From Acorus gramineus (lineage: Eukaryota; Streptophyta; Magnoliopsida; Acorales; Acoraceae), in contig JAUJYN010000027.1 of the NCBI GenBank assembly GCA_030737835.1, forward strand, positions 62,001-126,000: a stretch of 64,000 nt of DNA, given 5' to 3'. How positions within the stretch are numbered: the stretch's first letter is position 1; each line of letters opens with the position of its first letter. Shown piece after piece: positions 31,864 to 42,378 of this stretch. The notes beneath the pieces were generated by a model, which was given only the letters and a program-made list of their open reading frames with translations, was not told where the DNA came from and searched no databases. The position numbers and the translations under genes are program-made.

Positions 31864-33130
31864 ATGCCTCCTCGCAGAGGAATGCGTGGACGTGGTCCCT
31901 CTCAGCCTTTGGAGGTTCCCAGACCTACCACAGGCGAGGAGTCTACTGGAGAGTCCTCGGCTATGGGGCCAGGACCGGCACAGGAGCCTCCTGCATGGGA
32001 GCGTGCTTACGCTCGTATCGCAGATCTGGTGGAGACTCAGACTAGGGCACTGGAGGCCCAAACTAGGGCGTTAGCTGAGCAGGCACGAGAGATCCAGGAG
32101 CTGCGGGCGGCCCGCGAGGCAGTTCCACAGGTCCCCTTGGTGGCAGATCCACCGGTGGTGCCCGACGTACCCCCTGTTCCCGTGGTGATTCCAGTGGTGG
32201 GAGTTCAGGATCCCCTGGAGAGGGAGGTGGAGCTAGAGGCTGCAGCACGAGTGCATCAGAGCGGCTCACTGCCTTTCTGAAGCTCCACCCTCCCGAGTTC
32301 CATGGCCAGACGGCGGACCCCCTTGCCCCTGAGCGTTGGTTGATGGAGGTAGACAAGATCTTCTCGACCATGCACTGCACCGACCGCTAGCGTGTCTCCC
32401 TGGCCACCTTCATGTTGAAGGGTAGCACCACCGACTGGTGGGCTACCCGATCGGTGGACATCCCCGAGGGAGTGGAGCGACTTCTATGGGCGGGGTTCTG
32501 GAGATACTTCCTGGAGGAGTACTTCCCGTTTTTGACACGCCAGATCGTGATGCGAGAGTTCGAGCAGCTGACGCAGGGCTCCATGTCAGTCGCTGACTAC
32601 TCCACACGCTTCACGAGGCTTTCCAGGTTCACCCCCGCCTTGGTGATGGATGAGGAGACGCGTGCCGTCTTTTGAGATGGGTCTCATTAGCACCATCCGG
32701 GTGCATGTCACCTCGCAGGCGTTCACGAGGTACTCAGACTTGGTGTCTCGGGCGAAGACAGTCGAGCGAGACCTTGGGGTCCCTTTGGGGGTTCCAACCC
32801 CTTCTGCAGACCAGAGACCCCCCAGGAGCCAGGACCAGGGACATCGCAAGAAGAAGCGGCCCCGCTTTGATCAGTCAGCGGCCGCCGCTACTCCAGTCGA
32901 TGTGGTGCCAGCGCAAGGTCCAGCACCCATTGCGGCAGTACCAGTCCAGGCCAGGCAACCGGAGAAGCAGCACTGTTTCCATTGTCGGCGCGTCGGGCAT
33001 ATTTTATATAATTGCCCTGATGCTGGCCGACCCCGTGTGCTGCCTCCGCAGCAGCAGCAGCCACAGGGTGGCCGAGTTGACCAGAGGAGGCAGCCAGTGC
33101 AGCCTGCGAGGCGTGCCCCTGCTCCTCAGC
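31864..33130 (+). pseudogene. gag: E2 gag, frameshifted
   Basis: Same protein as E1 gag, starting MPPRRGMRGRG. The first frame runs 138 codons to 32280. A one-base loss near 32267 (GGCTC against GGCCTC in E1) shifts frame. The second piece contains a TAG at 32388-32390 (CAG in E1) and holds the capsid-like domain (ADWWATR equivalent, YFLEEYFPF) up to 32675. Another shift near 32668-32675 moves reading to the frame open from 32650 to 33933, which contains the basic linker KKKRPRF and an intact CCHC knuckle (CFHCRRVGHILYNC). The Gln tract after it is short, unlike in E1. Confidence 0.92.
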
Positions 33131-33933
33131 CACAGTTTGTTCAGGGTCGAGTTGCAGCGCTTTCAGCCGAGGAGGCGCAGGCTTCGGGTAGCGTGGTTCG
33201 AGGTATTGTTTTGATCTCCCAGCTCCCTGCATATGTGTTATTTGATTCCGGAGCCACGCACTCATTCGTGTCTCCCATTTTTGCGAGACGGATGGGCGTG
33301 GCGTCCGCCCCTCTTGATGTTATGCTGGAGATATCATTGCCCGTCGGAGACCGTATTCTCCTCCGTTCTGTTTACCGAGGGTGTACTGTGGTGATTGCGG
33401 AGCATGAGTTTCCAGTAGAGTTGGTAGAGCTCGCCATGACGGACTTCGATGCCATCCTGGGAATGGATTGGCTCTCAGCTAGTCACGCCAGCATTGACTG
33501 TTTTGCGAAGTCAGTGTCTTTCCACCTTCCGGGTCGGAGGTCTTTCCAGTTCGTGGGCGATCGTGACATAGCCCCTTTGGGGTTCGTGTCATCTATCCAG
33601 GCGTGGAGACTCCTTCAGGGAGGATGTGAGGGCTTTCTGGCGTATATTGCTGAGGAGGACGCACCACTGCGGGCAGATATCAGTCAAACTCTGATCGTGG
33701 CGGAATATCTAGAGGTTTTCCTCGATGATCTTCCGAGATTACCGTCGGATCGCGCGATCGAGTTTGAGATTAATCTAATTTCGGGGACCGAGCCGATTTT
33801 GAGAGCTCCGTACCGGATGGACCTAGCAGAGCTGAAAGTGCTCAAGGAGCAGTTGGAGGAGTTGCTTGAGAAGGGCTTTGCACGTCCGAGTGTTTCTCCG
33901 TGGGGAGCCCCTGTTTTGTTCGTGCGGAAGTAG
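33131..33933 (+). pseudogene. pol: E2 pol: protease and start of RT
   Basis: Fused in frame with the nucleocapsid. The protease keeps its catalytic LFDSGATHSFV (GAT-TCC-GGA at 33244-33252) and ILGMDWL, so this domain looks intact, unlike in E1. The linker [18 protein letters not shown] and RT fingers ([13 protein letters not shown]) follow. TAG at 33931-33933 replaces a Lys codon (AAG in E1) and ends the frame within the RT fingers. Confidence 0.93.
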
Positions 33934-35455
33934 GACGGTTCACTGCAGCTTTGTATTGATTACAGGCAGCTGAACAAGCGGACCATGAAGAACAAGTACC
34001 CCTTGCCACTGATTGACGATCTGTTTGACCAGCTCCAGGGAGCGTCTTTCTAAGATCGATCTATGTTCGGGTTACTATCAGCTGAAGATCCGGGAGTCAG
34101 ATATTCCGAAGACGGCCTTTCGTACCCGTTATGGGCACTACGAGTTCCGAGTACTGCCGTTTGGGTTGACGAATGCGCCGGCAGCCTTCATGGATCTGAT
34201 GAACCGGGTGTTTCGGCCCTTCCTCGACTCCTTCGTAGTAGTCTTCATCGATATTCTGGTGTACTCGAGGAGTCTTGAGGAGCACGCTGACCATCTCCGC
34301 ACTGTCTTGGAGACTTTGGCTCGACATCAGTTGTTCGCCAAGTTCAGTAAGTGCGAGTTTTGGTTGGAGCGTATGGCCTTCCTGGGCCACGTGATTTCCG
34401 GCGAGGGCATATTTGTGGACCCGGACAAGACGCTCGCCGTGTCGAATTGGCGTCGACCGTCGAACCCCACAGAGATTCGGAGCTTCCTGGGTTTGGCGGG
34501 TTATTATTGGAGGTTTGTCGAGGGTTTCTCGAAGATAGCTGTTCCTCTGACCCGCCTCACTCGGAAGGATGTCCGGTTCGAGTGGTCCCCAGCTTGCGAG
34601 GAGAGCTTCCTGGAGTTGAAGCGAAGGCTCACCTCAGCACCAGTTCTTACCATTCCGTCTGGGAGTGGTGGATTCACAGTCTACTCCGATGCATCGCGGC
34701 TGGGTGTGGGTTGCGTCCTGATGCAGTACGGTAAGGTTGTGGCTTACGCGTCGCGTCAGTTGAAGCCCCATGAGCAGAATTACCCCACCCATGACTTAGA
34801 GTTAGCAACGATCATCTTTGCGCTGAAGATGTGGAGGCACTACCTTTATGGCGAGGAGTTCGAGCTCTTCACTGATCACAAGAGCTTGACTTATTTGCAG
34901 TCCCAGCCGGAGCTCAACATGCGTCAGAGACGTTGGGTCGAGTTCCTGAAGGACTATGATTGTGACATCGCTTACCATCCAGGTAAGGCGAATGTCGTGG
35001 CCGATGCTCTCAGCAGGCAGCCCTTGGGCATGGCCGCCCACTTGGCTGTACGTCGTTGGAGGCTTCTGGAGGAGGCCGCTTGCTCGATCAGCGTTCGAGA
35101 GACACCTGCGGGTGGCTTTTTGGCCAGGCTAGTGGTGCAGCCCGTTCTTCTCGATGAGATCCGCACGGCTCAGGGGCAGGATCCTCACTTTCTAGTCCTC
35201 TCTGAAGGCGTCGCCCGGGGCGAGCATCCGGACTACCAGATTCGCGAGGACGGAATCCTGCGGTTCAGAGGTCGAGTATGCATTCCTAACGACGCAGAGC
35301 TGAAGCAGAAGATCTTGGACGAGGCCCATCGTTCGAGGTACACAGTGCATCCTGGTGGCATGAAGATGTACAGGGGCCTTCGTCGTGGCTACTGGTGGCG
35401 CAGGATGAAGACGGATATTGGCCGTTTCGTTGCCCGTTGCTTGGTATGCCAGTAG
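33934..35455 (+). pseudogene. pol: E2 pol: RT palm, RNase H and integrase zinc domain
   Basis: After the stop, about 5 bases are missing near 34045 relative to E1, shifting frame; the open frame then runs 34013-35455. RT motifs SGYYQLKI and [12 protein letters not shown] are present. The catalytic box reads [10 protein letters not shown]: one of the two adjacent aspartates is lost by an in-frame 3-base deletion at about 34250, which should abolish polymerase activity. RNase H keeps YSDAS, DLELAT, FTDHKSL and VADALSR. The integrase HHCC begins ([12 protein letters not shown]) and the frame stops at TAG 35453-35455, where E1 has CAG. Confidence 0.93.
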
Positions 35456-36577
35456 GTGAAGTCAGAACATCAGCGTCCTACGGGGAAGCTGCAGTCCATT
35501 GAGATTCCTCAGTGGAAGTGGGATCAGATCACCATGGACTTCGTTTCGGGCTTGCCGAGGTCACGTTCGGGTCGCGATGCCATCTGGGTAATCGTCGACC
35601 GACTGACTAAGTCCGCTCATTTCCTCCCCATTCGACTCATCGATTCTCTGGACACCCTGGCGCAGTTGTTTGTCTCTGAGATTGTTCGTCTCCATGGCAC
35701 TTCCATCAGCATCATTTCTGATAGAGACGCGAGATTTACTTCGAGGTTCTGGCGTAGCCTTCAGCACGCCCTTGGTACGAACCTCCACTTCAGTATAGCG
35801 TTTCATCCGCAGACGGACGGCCAGTCAGAGAGGACGATTCAGACCCTGGAGGACATGCTGCGAGCTTGCGTTCTCGACTTTGGGGGCAGTTGGGAGAGGC
35901 ATCTTCCGTTGGTGGAGTTTGCCTACAACAACAGCTACCACTCGAGTATCCGGATGGCACCATACGAAGCGCTCTATGGCCGCAGCTGCAGGTCCCCCTT
36001 GTGTTGGGACGAGGTCGGAGAGCGCCAGTTGGAGGGACCAGAGATCATCCACCAGACCTCAGAGATGGTCAAGACGATTCACGAGCGTATCCGAGTCGCT
36101 CAGAGCCGTCAGAAGAGCTACGCCGATCGTCGTCGCCGTGAGCTCGCCTTCGAGGTTGGTGACCATGTCTTCCTGAAGGTGTCCCCGATGAAGGGCATCT
36201 TCCGTTTCGGTGTGCGGGGCAAGCTTAGTCCGCTTTTCATTGGGCCGTTTCTCATCCTCGAGCGGGTTGGAGAGGTGGCCTATCGCATAGCCCTGCCCCC
36301 ACAGTTGGCTCAGGCCCATGACGTCTTCCATGTCTCGCAGCTGAGGCGTTACATCCACGATCCTGCTCACGTTATCCCGTTCGAGCCGCTCGTCTTCGAG
36401 CCGGACTTGTCATTTATGGAGCAGCCGATCGAGATCCTGGACCGCCGCGAGAAGAGGCTCCGCACCAAGACCGTCCAGCTGGTTAAGGTGCATTGGCAGC
36501 ACCGTTCAGGTGCCGAGGCCACTTGGGAGAGCGAGGACGCCATGCGTGGCGCATATCCGCATCTTTTCCCTTCCTAG
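35456..36577 (+). pseudogene. pol: E2 pol: integrase core and chromodomain
   Basis: Same frame as the preceding piece after one in-frame stop. It shows TMDFVSG, SDRDARF and QSERTIQ (the D,D-35-E triad), the GPF motif and VSQLRRY. The C-terminal domain EILDRREKRLRTK to the terminal PHLFPS is complete, including the ATWESEDAM block that E1 lost. Chromodomain-like tails of Tekay integrases are thought to steer insertion to heterochromatin. The real stop is at 36575-36577, about 35 bp before the polypurine tract. Confidence 0.93.
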
Positions 36578-36612
36578 ATGTTTTTGTATTTATTTTGTGG
36601 ACAAAATTTCCT

Positions 36613-36625
36613 AAGGGGGGAAGAA
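36613..36625 (+). other. E2 polypurine tract
   Basis: AAGGGGGGAAGAA, identical to E1, abutting the 3' LTR. Confidence 0.93.
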
Positions 36626-39207
36626 AGTTATATATGTGTCACTTTTAGCTTTCTGGGCACCTTTGGGACATTTCTGGCAGTTTTTCAACTTTTTCTTTTT
36701 CGATCGGAACCGCTAAAATTTTAGACTTTTGGCTATCATCATGAGCTTGAGAACTCCGACTGAAAATCTAACTGCACATTATGTGTCCTGGTGCCATTTC
36801 AAGCCACTCACGAAAATTTCATCGAATTCCGGTAACGTTCAGAATTTGGTAGTTCCGAATCGTATCCGGGTTTTGACCGAGCGGGAATGTCAAAGGGGGG
36901 ACTTGACCAAGTCAAAGAGGACTTTGACCAAGTCAAGTTTGACCATTGACTTTGTCAATTGGTTTTGTTTTTTTGTGTGGTTAGGTTGACTCAAAGTCAA
37001 GCCACCAAATGACATTGTCCCAAGTGTGTGAGTGTGTGTGTGAGTGTGTGTGTGCCCTAAAGTGGGCGTCCACTTCATCTTCATCTTCTCTACTCTTCTT
37101 CCCTCTCTCACACACAAAAAGCCATCTCTCCCTCTTGTTATTTTCCCCCATTAGAGCTAGTAGGAGAAGTTGAAATGGAAAGCCATTGAAGGGAAAAAGA
37201 AAGGTAGGGTTTGATCTATCTTTCCATGGTCTTTGATTTGTTTTCCCCTTTGTTTACCTCCCTCTCATGGTTCCCCTCCCCCCCTGTTTTCAGCCATTGT
37301 TAGGGCTGAGGGTGGTGGTCTTGGTGGTGGTCTTGGTGGTGGCGATTTAGTGTGCAACGTGCACCCGAGTCCCCTCCCTTGCTATTCCTCTCTTTGGGTA
37401 GATCCTTCTCCTCCCTATGCTTGTTAAAATGTTGGATTAGGGTTTATAAAAGGTTATGCATGCTATGAATGGGTGTTAGGGGGTGTGGGGGGGCTGAGGA
37501 GGGGGTGGAAGCGTGCGCGTGCGCGTGCGTTTGCGCGCGCAAGCAGGCGCTGGCTCGCGCAGACGGGCATGCTGGCGAGCGCGCGCGCGTACGCGCAGAC
37601 CCGAGGGTTGCTGCGCGGGCGCGCAGTGCTCGCGGGTACGCGCAGGCTGTTCGCGCAGTGCACGAGGGCGCGCGCGAGCGTGTGCGCGACACGGCAGCGC
37701 GTCTGGGCGCGCGGGCAGGGGCACGGCAGTGCGCCCAGGGCGCGTGCGGGCGTGCGCATTCGTATGTGCGCGTGCAGGGGGCCATGCGTATGGCTGCCCG
37801 AGGGTTCGGGAGGGTGTCGGGGCACTCGGACTCGCGTGCGTACGCGCGTGCTCGCGTGCGTGCGGGCCCGTATGCATGCTTGTCCGAGTGTTGGGTATTT
37901 CTAGTAAATTTATTATGTATTTGTGTAGTTTACTCACCATATTGAATGCCCATGTCTTGCAGATCTTGACGGACGGTCACGCAACGACCCGGGTTTCGGT
38001 GAGTGGGACAATCCAACCCAGTAGGGAGGCGTTCGATGCACGTAGGCGTGCATTGCCCTCCCCTGGGGCACCATAATTGTGTATTAACATGTAATAAATG
38101 TAAAGCTATGCATGCATGATTATTATGTTGTATCCATGCCACCTTAGACTTGTATGCTAGGGATATGCACCCATATATCATGTATAGAGGCCTATGCATG
38201 CCTAGACACCATGCCCCGAACTATGCATGTTCCCATCTAGTTTAATCTAATTAAATCAAAATGAGAGCATTTAGTTATTAGCATGCCTTAGAGAATATTA
38301 TAACCGTGTTGTTATAATATATGTTTCCCCGCATCTTAGTTATGCACCTGGAGGAATTCTTGAGAATTCATGACATTAGTAGAGTTACAATCGGTGTCGA
38401 CAGATCCAAGAGGATCGTATCCGTGTGAGTAGGCTGTCTTCTCCTTATTGGTTGGATCCGATGTAGGAACTCCCCGGCGTTGGCTGACCTGACAGAGGGC
38501 TCCCGTCCGTAGGTACCTCCGATGTGTCAGACAGTACTGATAGTGGGAGTGGACTAGGTGGAGGCTACGAGGGTGGGAGAGGCTACCGGGTGGACCAAGG
38601 GTGGAGAGCGGTCTAGTATGCCCCAAGAGGCCCATGTCACCCCCAGTAAAGGGTGAGGGTGAGGGGGGAGGTGGGTTGGCGATGAAACGACCCACTAGAA
38701 TGTGTAGTTGCTCCCTTGTTAGGGGCTATAAATTATATAAGGTTAATATTAATTGTGATGCATGGGTTTTACTATTCACTGAGCGTGTGGCTCACCCCTC
38801 GCATTTCTTTTCTTCCAGTTATATCTGAGTCGGATCTGAAGGAGGAGCTCCCCGAGGCACATCAGCAGTAGCGGAGCAGCGTCACGTTCTGCGAGTGAGA
38901 GGCCATCAGCATCCCCTTCTTGATTGTATGTATTGTATTCCGTGCTTGGGCACATACTTGTATTTGGATGTCGTTGTGTATATTGGCTCTCACAGGACAG
39001 TTGATTATGTATCGGGTCTGTAATATGTCTTTGAATTACAGACTCAGTCGTTTAAGCTTCCGCTATTTGTATATATTATGTCAGCTACACTTTTGTCTGT
39101 GTTGTCATTTTCGATGTTGTTTAGAGTATTTTATTGATCTCCTGTATAGACTGCTGATATTATATATACTTGCCACGTATCGGGGACGGCCGCCCTGGGG
39201 CGTGACA
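36626..39207 (+). repeat. E2 3' LTR
   Basis: Direct repeat of 29191-31750. It begins AGTTATATATG (T-to-A at the terminal base). TTGAC cluster 36902-37005, CpG-rich tract about 37510-37880, putative exon 3 at about 37963-37998. It retains the roughly 41 bp around 38200-38240 missing from the 5' LTR. Confidence 0.95.
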
Positions 39208-40331
39208 AGTTAGGCCTTGTGTGCTTATGTGATTAATGGCCATGTATGCATGTTGTACGATTTATTATGATGTAAATCCATGTTAGGGAGTATCCCTATA
39301 ATTATTTGATAGGTTATCGTGCATGTAGTTCATGTACATAACTAGATATAATTCTCCTGGATATATATATATACGCATGTTAAAACTGATTGGGCCTATC
39401 TGAAATAGGCGTGGGTATGACCCGTTGTCGGGTTGTACCTTATTAGTTAGAGCGCCAGCGATGTGATCGCCCCGTGCATCCGAGCGATGCACTCGTTTGG
39501 AATTCAGAAGAATTCATTATCTTATCGGTTTTGTTAAGCCGATAGTTGTGGCATTAAGCTAGGCCTACCCGTGCTAGGCGTGTATATGAATCGCCTGTTG
39601 GGTTATGTGCCTTGAGATTATTTCTGCGTGTGAGCAGAGGCAACCCCCCCTTGTGTTCGAGCGACGCAACCGTGTGGGAGTACAATAGTATTCGATATCA
39701 TCGATATGTGATTATCGAGAGTAGTTGTTTTTCCATTGGGTTCGCTTTGTGAACATGGAGTGTTTCCTCCCAATGTCATCTGTGTTGAAGCGGCCCGGGT
39801 TGTAGCTGTCCTGACAGAGGGCCCCCACCTGTAGGTACTATCGATGCATGCGGCAAGATGTACTGATCATGGGGGTATACCAGGTAGAGGCTACCCGGGA
39901 GAGGGCTAACGAATGATATTGCGAGCGTGGAATCGTTCTCCCCTTCGTTGGATCCATGTAGGAACTCCCCGGTGTTGGAAAAGCTTTCCTGACAGAGGGC
40001 TCCCATCCGTAGGTACTACCGATGCGTTCGGGAGCGTACTGATCGTGGGAGTATACCAGGTAGAGACTACCCGGGGAAAGGGCTACCGGTGGACCAAGGG
40101 TGTAGAGGAGTCTAATCTCTCCAAAAGTCCTATGTCACCTCTAAAGGGTGAGGGTGAGGATGAGGTGAAGACACGTCGCCGCGTGACCCATTCGTTGTTC
40201 GTCTGTTCCCATAGTTGTTGGGTCCGGTTGCGTATCGATGTTCAAAGACATCGTTGGGCAGTTATCTCGATGTAGATGATCCAGTAGTGTTGTGTAGACC
40301 AGTAATTCCGGGTCTCTTCGACCAACGGTAT
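39208..40331 (+). repeat. E3 5' LTR, segment 3
   Basis: Starts with AGTTAGG and then CCTTG (39215-39219), the shifted right-hand copy of the E2 target. It carries the two GTCCTGACAGAGGGC modules (about 39807 and 39988) and ends at ACGGTAT (GGTAT, 40327-40331), where S2 is inserted. Confidence 0.92.
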
Positions 40332-42284
40332 TGTCACGCCCCAGGCGTCCCCGAGACGTGGCAAAATTATATAATATCAGCTATCAATACCTGAGGTCAA
40401 TAAAGACACCAACAACAATACACAAGGTGGCAAAGCAAGAAAAAGATAACTGACTGAAAAGCAGAAGCATAATATATAAACAATGTCTGTAAATCAAAAA
40501 CATTATTACAGACTCGAATACACAATCAATGTCCTCTGAAAGCCAAGTCTAGACCAAAGAAAATACAACCTGTGCCACATGCACGATTTACAAAGCATAA
40601 AATGACTCTAGGAATGCTGACAGCCTCGCACTCACCATCCGCCGGAAGAACGCTCCACGCCCATAAGACCACGCCACAGGAAAGCTCCAGCTCCACGCCC
40701 AACACTGCCCCTGAAAAGAAACAGTATGTGAGGGGTGAGCTATAAGCTCAGTGAGTGGCTGGAAACCAATCACCATACTACAGTTCAATACATAATCAAT
40801 TTCCTTTCAAGGAAAACATGGGTGGAAACCCATGGATAACTGGGTCACGCGGCGGCGCGACCAACCTCACCCCCACCCTCACTCCCGGAGGGAGTCTTTT
40901 GGGACTTTTGGGGAGAGACCATACCGTCGGTCAAAGAGACCCGGATTTACTGGTCTACACAACACTACTGGATCATCTACATCTAGATAATTGCTCAAAC
41001 GATGCCTTTAAACATCGATTCAAGACCGGACCCAACAACTATGGGAACGGTCGAACAACGAATGGGTCACGCGGCGATATTCTTCACCTCATCCATACGC
41101 GCACTGGCCCCCAGCCCCGCGCCCAGGCGCACTGCTCCGTGCGCTGCACGCTCTCGCGCGCCCGCGCGCACTCGCGTGCACTCCCGCGCGCACCCCCGCT
41201 CGTGCCAGCACCAGCGCGCACCCGCGCGCCCACTCCACGCGCACCCGTGCACTCGCGCGCATGCGCCCGCGCGCGTCTGTGCGCCCGCCAGCGCCCGCCT
41301 GCGCGCGTGTCTGCGCGCACGCGTGCAGACAACCCCCAACGCGCGCCCACTCTTCCCTAACCCCTCACACACACCCTAACACATCTACCCAACATGCATG
41401 ACCTTCCCAACTATCCCTAAGCCTTAAAAAACCAAGAAAATAAGGGGGAGAGCTCACCTTTGGAGGGGGAATGAAAGGGGGAGACTCGGGGGCCCTCGAT
41501 GCACCCGCGACCACCTCAACCACCACCACCACTACCACCACCTCCTCGGCCTCTCCTCACCCTTCTTGGCTGCAAATCAGGGGGGGAAAGATCATGAAAG
41601 GGAGCTTGAGAGAGAGGAGATCAACAACAACAATGGATGAACAAACCCTCACCAACATTTCCTCCTCCACCCTCTCCTTCTCTTTGAGGAATTATATCAA
41701 ACACTTGGGGGGCTTGAGAGAGAAGAAGAGAGAGCCCAATAAAAATGGGCGTGGAAGTGAGAGGGAGAGGGAGAGAGAGAGAGAGAGAAGATATTTGTTG
41801 CACACAAATATCTAAAAAAGGGTGGAAATGACTAAGTCGTCCTTGACCAGAAATTCTGCGCATGCCTTACAAGAACAGCCATAACTTCCTCACTATAGCT
41901 CTGAATTGCACAATTCCAATTCCGTTGGAAATCTAAGAAGATTATCTACAACTTTCATGTTCATGCCAAGATCAAATAATCTCTCCAGCTATTCCGAAAT
42001 TAGAGCTAAACATAGAACAGGCTGCTGCCAGAATTTCCCTCCCCGGGTATACTTGGTAAAATACCCATAACTTTTACTACAAGAATCTAGTTGACCTAAT
42101 TCCACTTTTGTACGAAAGCTAACTCATAACTGGACATTTCATAATAAAATGATATTTGAACCTCTTCATCTTGGATTTTAACAAAATCAAATCCAAATAC
42201 CAGTTTGGAAATACATAACTTCGAGGAAAAGAATTATGTAGCCAAATTTTCAATCAGAGTGCTCCAAATGACACAGGCACAACA
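40332..42284 (-). mobile_element. S2: solo LTR, family B, internally deleted
   Basis: TGTCACGCCCCAGG (reverse LTR end) to GGCACAACA, flanked by GGTAT (40327-40331 and 42285-42289). At 1953 bp it is about 1.7 kb shorter than S1. Homology breaks near 41092, jumping from the segment equivalent to about 27080 of S1 straight into the CpG-rich tract (41095-41345), so putative exon 3 and most of intron 3 are gone. The outer part (41450-42284) holds a CAC/ACC run and the sequence leading to the LTR start. Confidence 0.93.
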
Positions 42285-42289
42285 GGTAT

Positions 42290-42378
42290 GGTCTCTCCCC
42301 AAGAGACCCAAGAGTCTCCCTCCGGGAGTGAGGGTGAGGGTGAGGTTGGTGATTCAGTAGTGTTGTGTGGACCAGTAA
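42290..42378 (+). repeat. E3 5' LTR, segment 4
   Basis: 89 bp of the E3 LTR between S2 and S3, containing GAGTGAGGGTGAGGGTGAGG. It ends with AGTAA, the S3 target. Confidence 0.9.

Larger units (their letters stand above)
29191..39207 (+). mobile_element. E2: family-A gag-pol retrotransposon, decayed
   Basis: A 10.0-kb complete element with 5' LTR 29191-31750 (2560 bp), interior 31751-36625 and 3' LTR 36626-39207 (2582 bp). It is a close relative of E1, with the same gene order, primer site and polypurine tract. LTR differences include a roughly 41-bp deletion in the 5' LTR near 30780, between CTATGCAT repeats. The first base of the 3' LTR is A instead of T. Flanks: CCTTG on the left (29186-29190); on the right CCTTG is displaced to 39215-39219 by AGTTAGG. 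Confidence 0.95.

Noticed and set aside
37513..38076. Long Arg/Ala-rich open frames (up to about 219 codons) on both strands in GC-rich stretches
   Set aside because: They coincide with the CpG-rich LTR tracts, are open in several frames at once, are not conserved between sister LTRs and resemble no protein family. They are a by-product of few A/T-containing stop codons.
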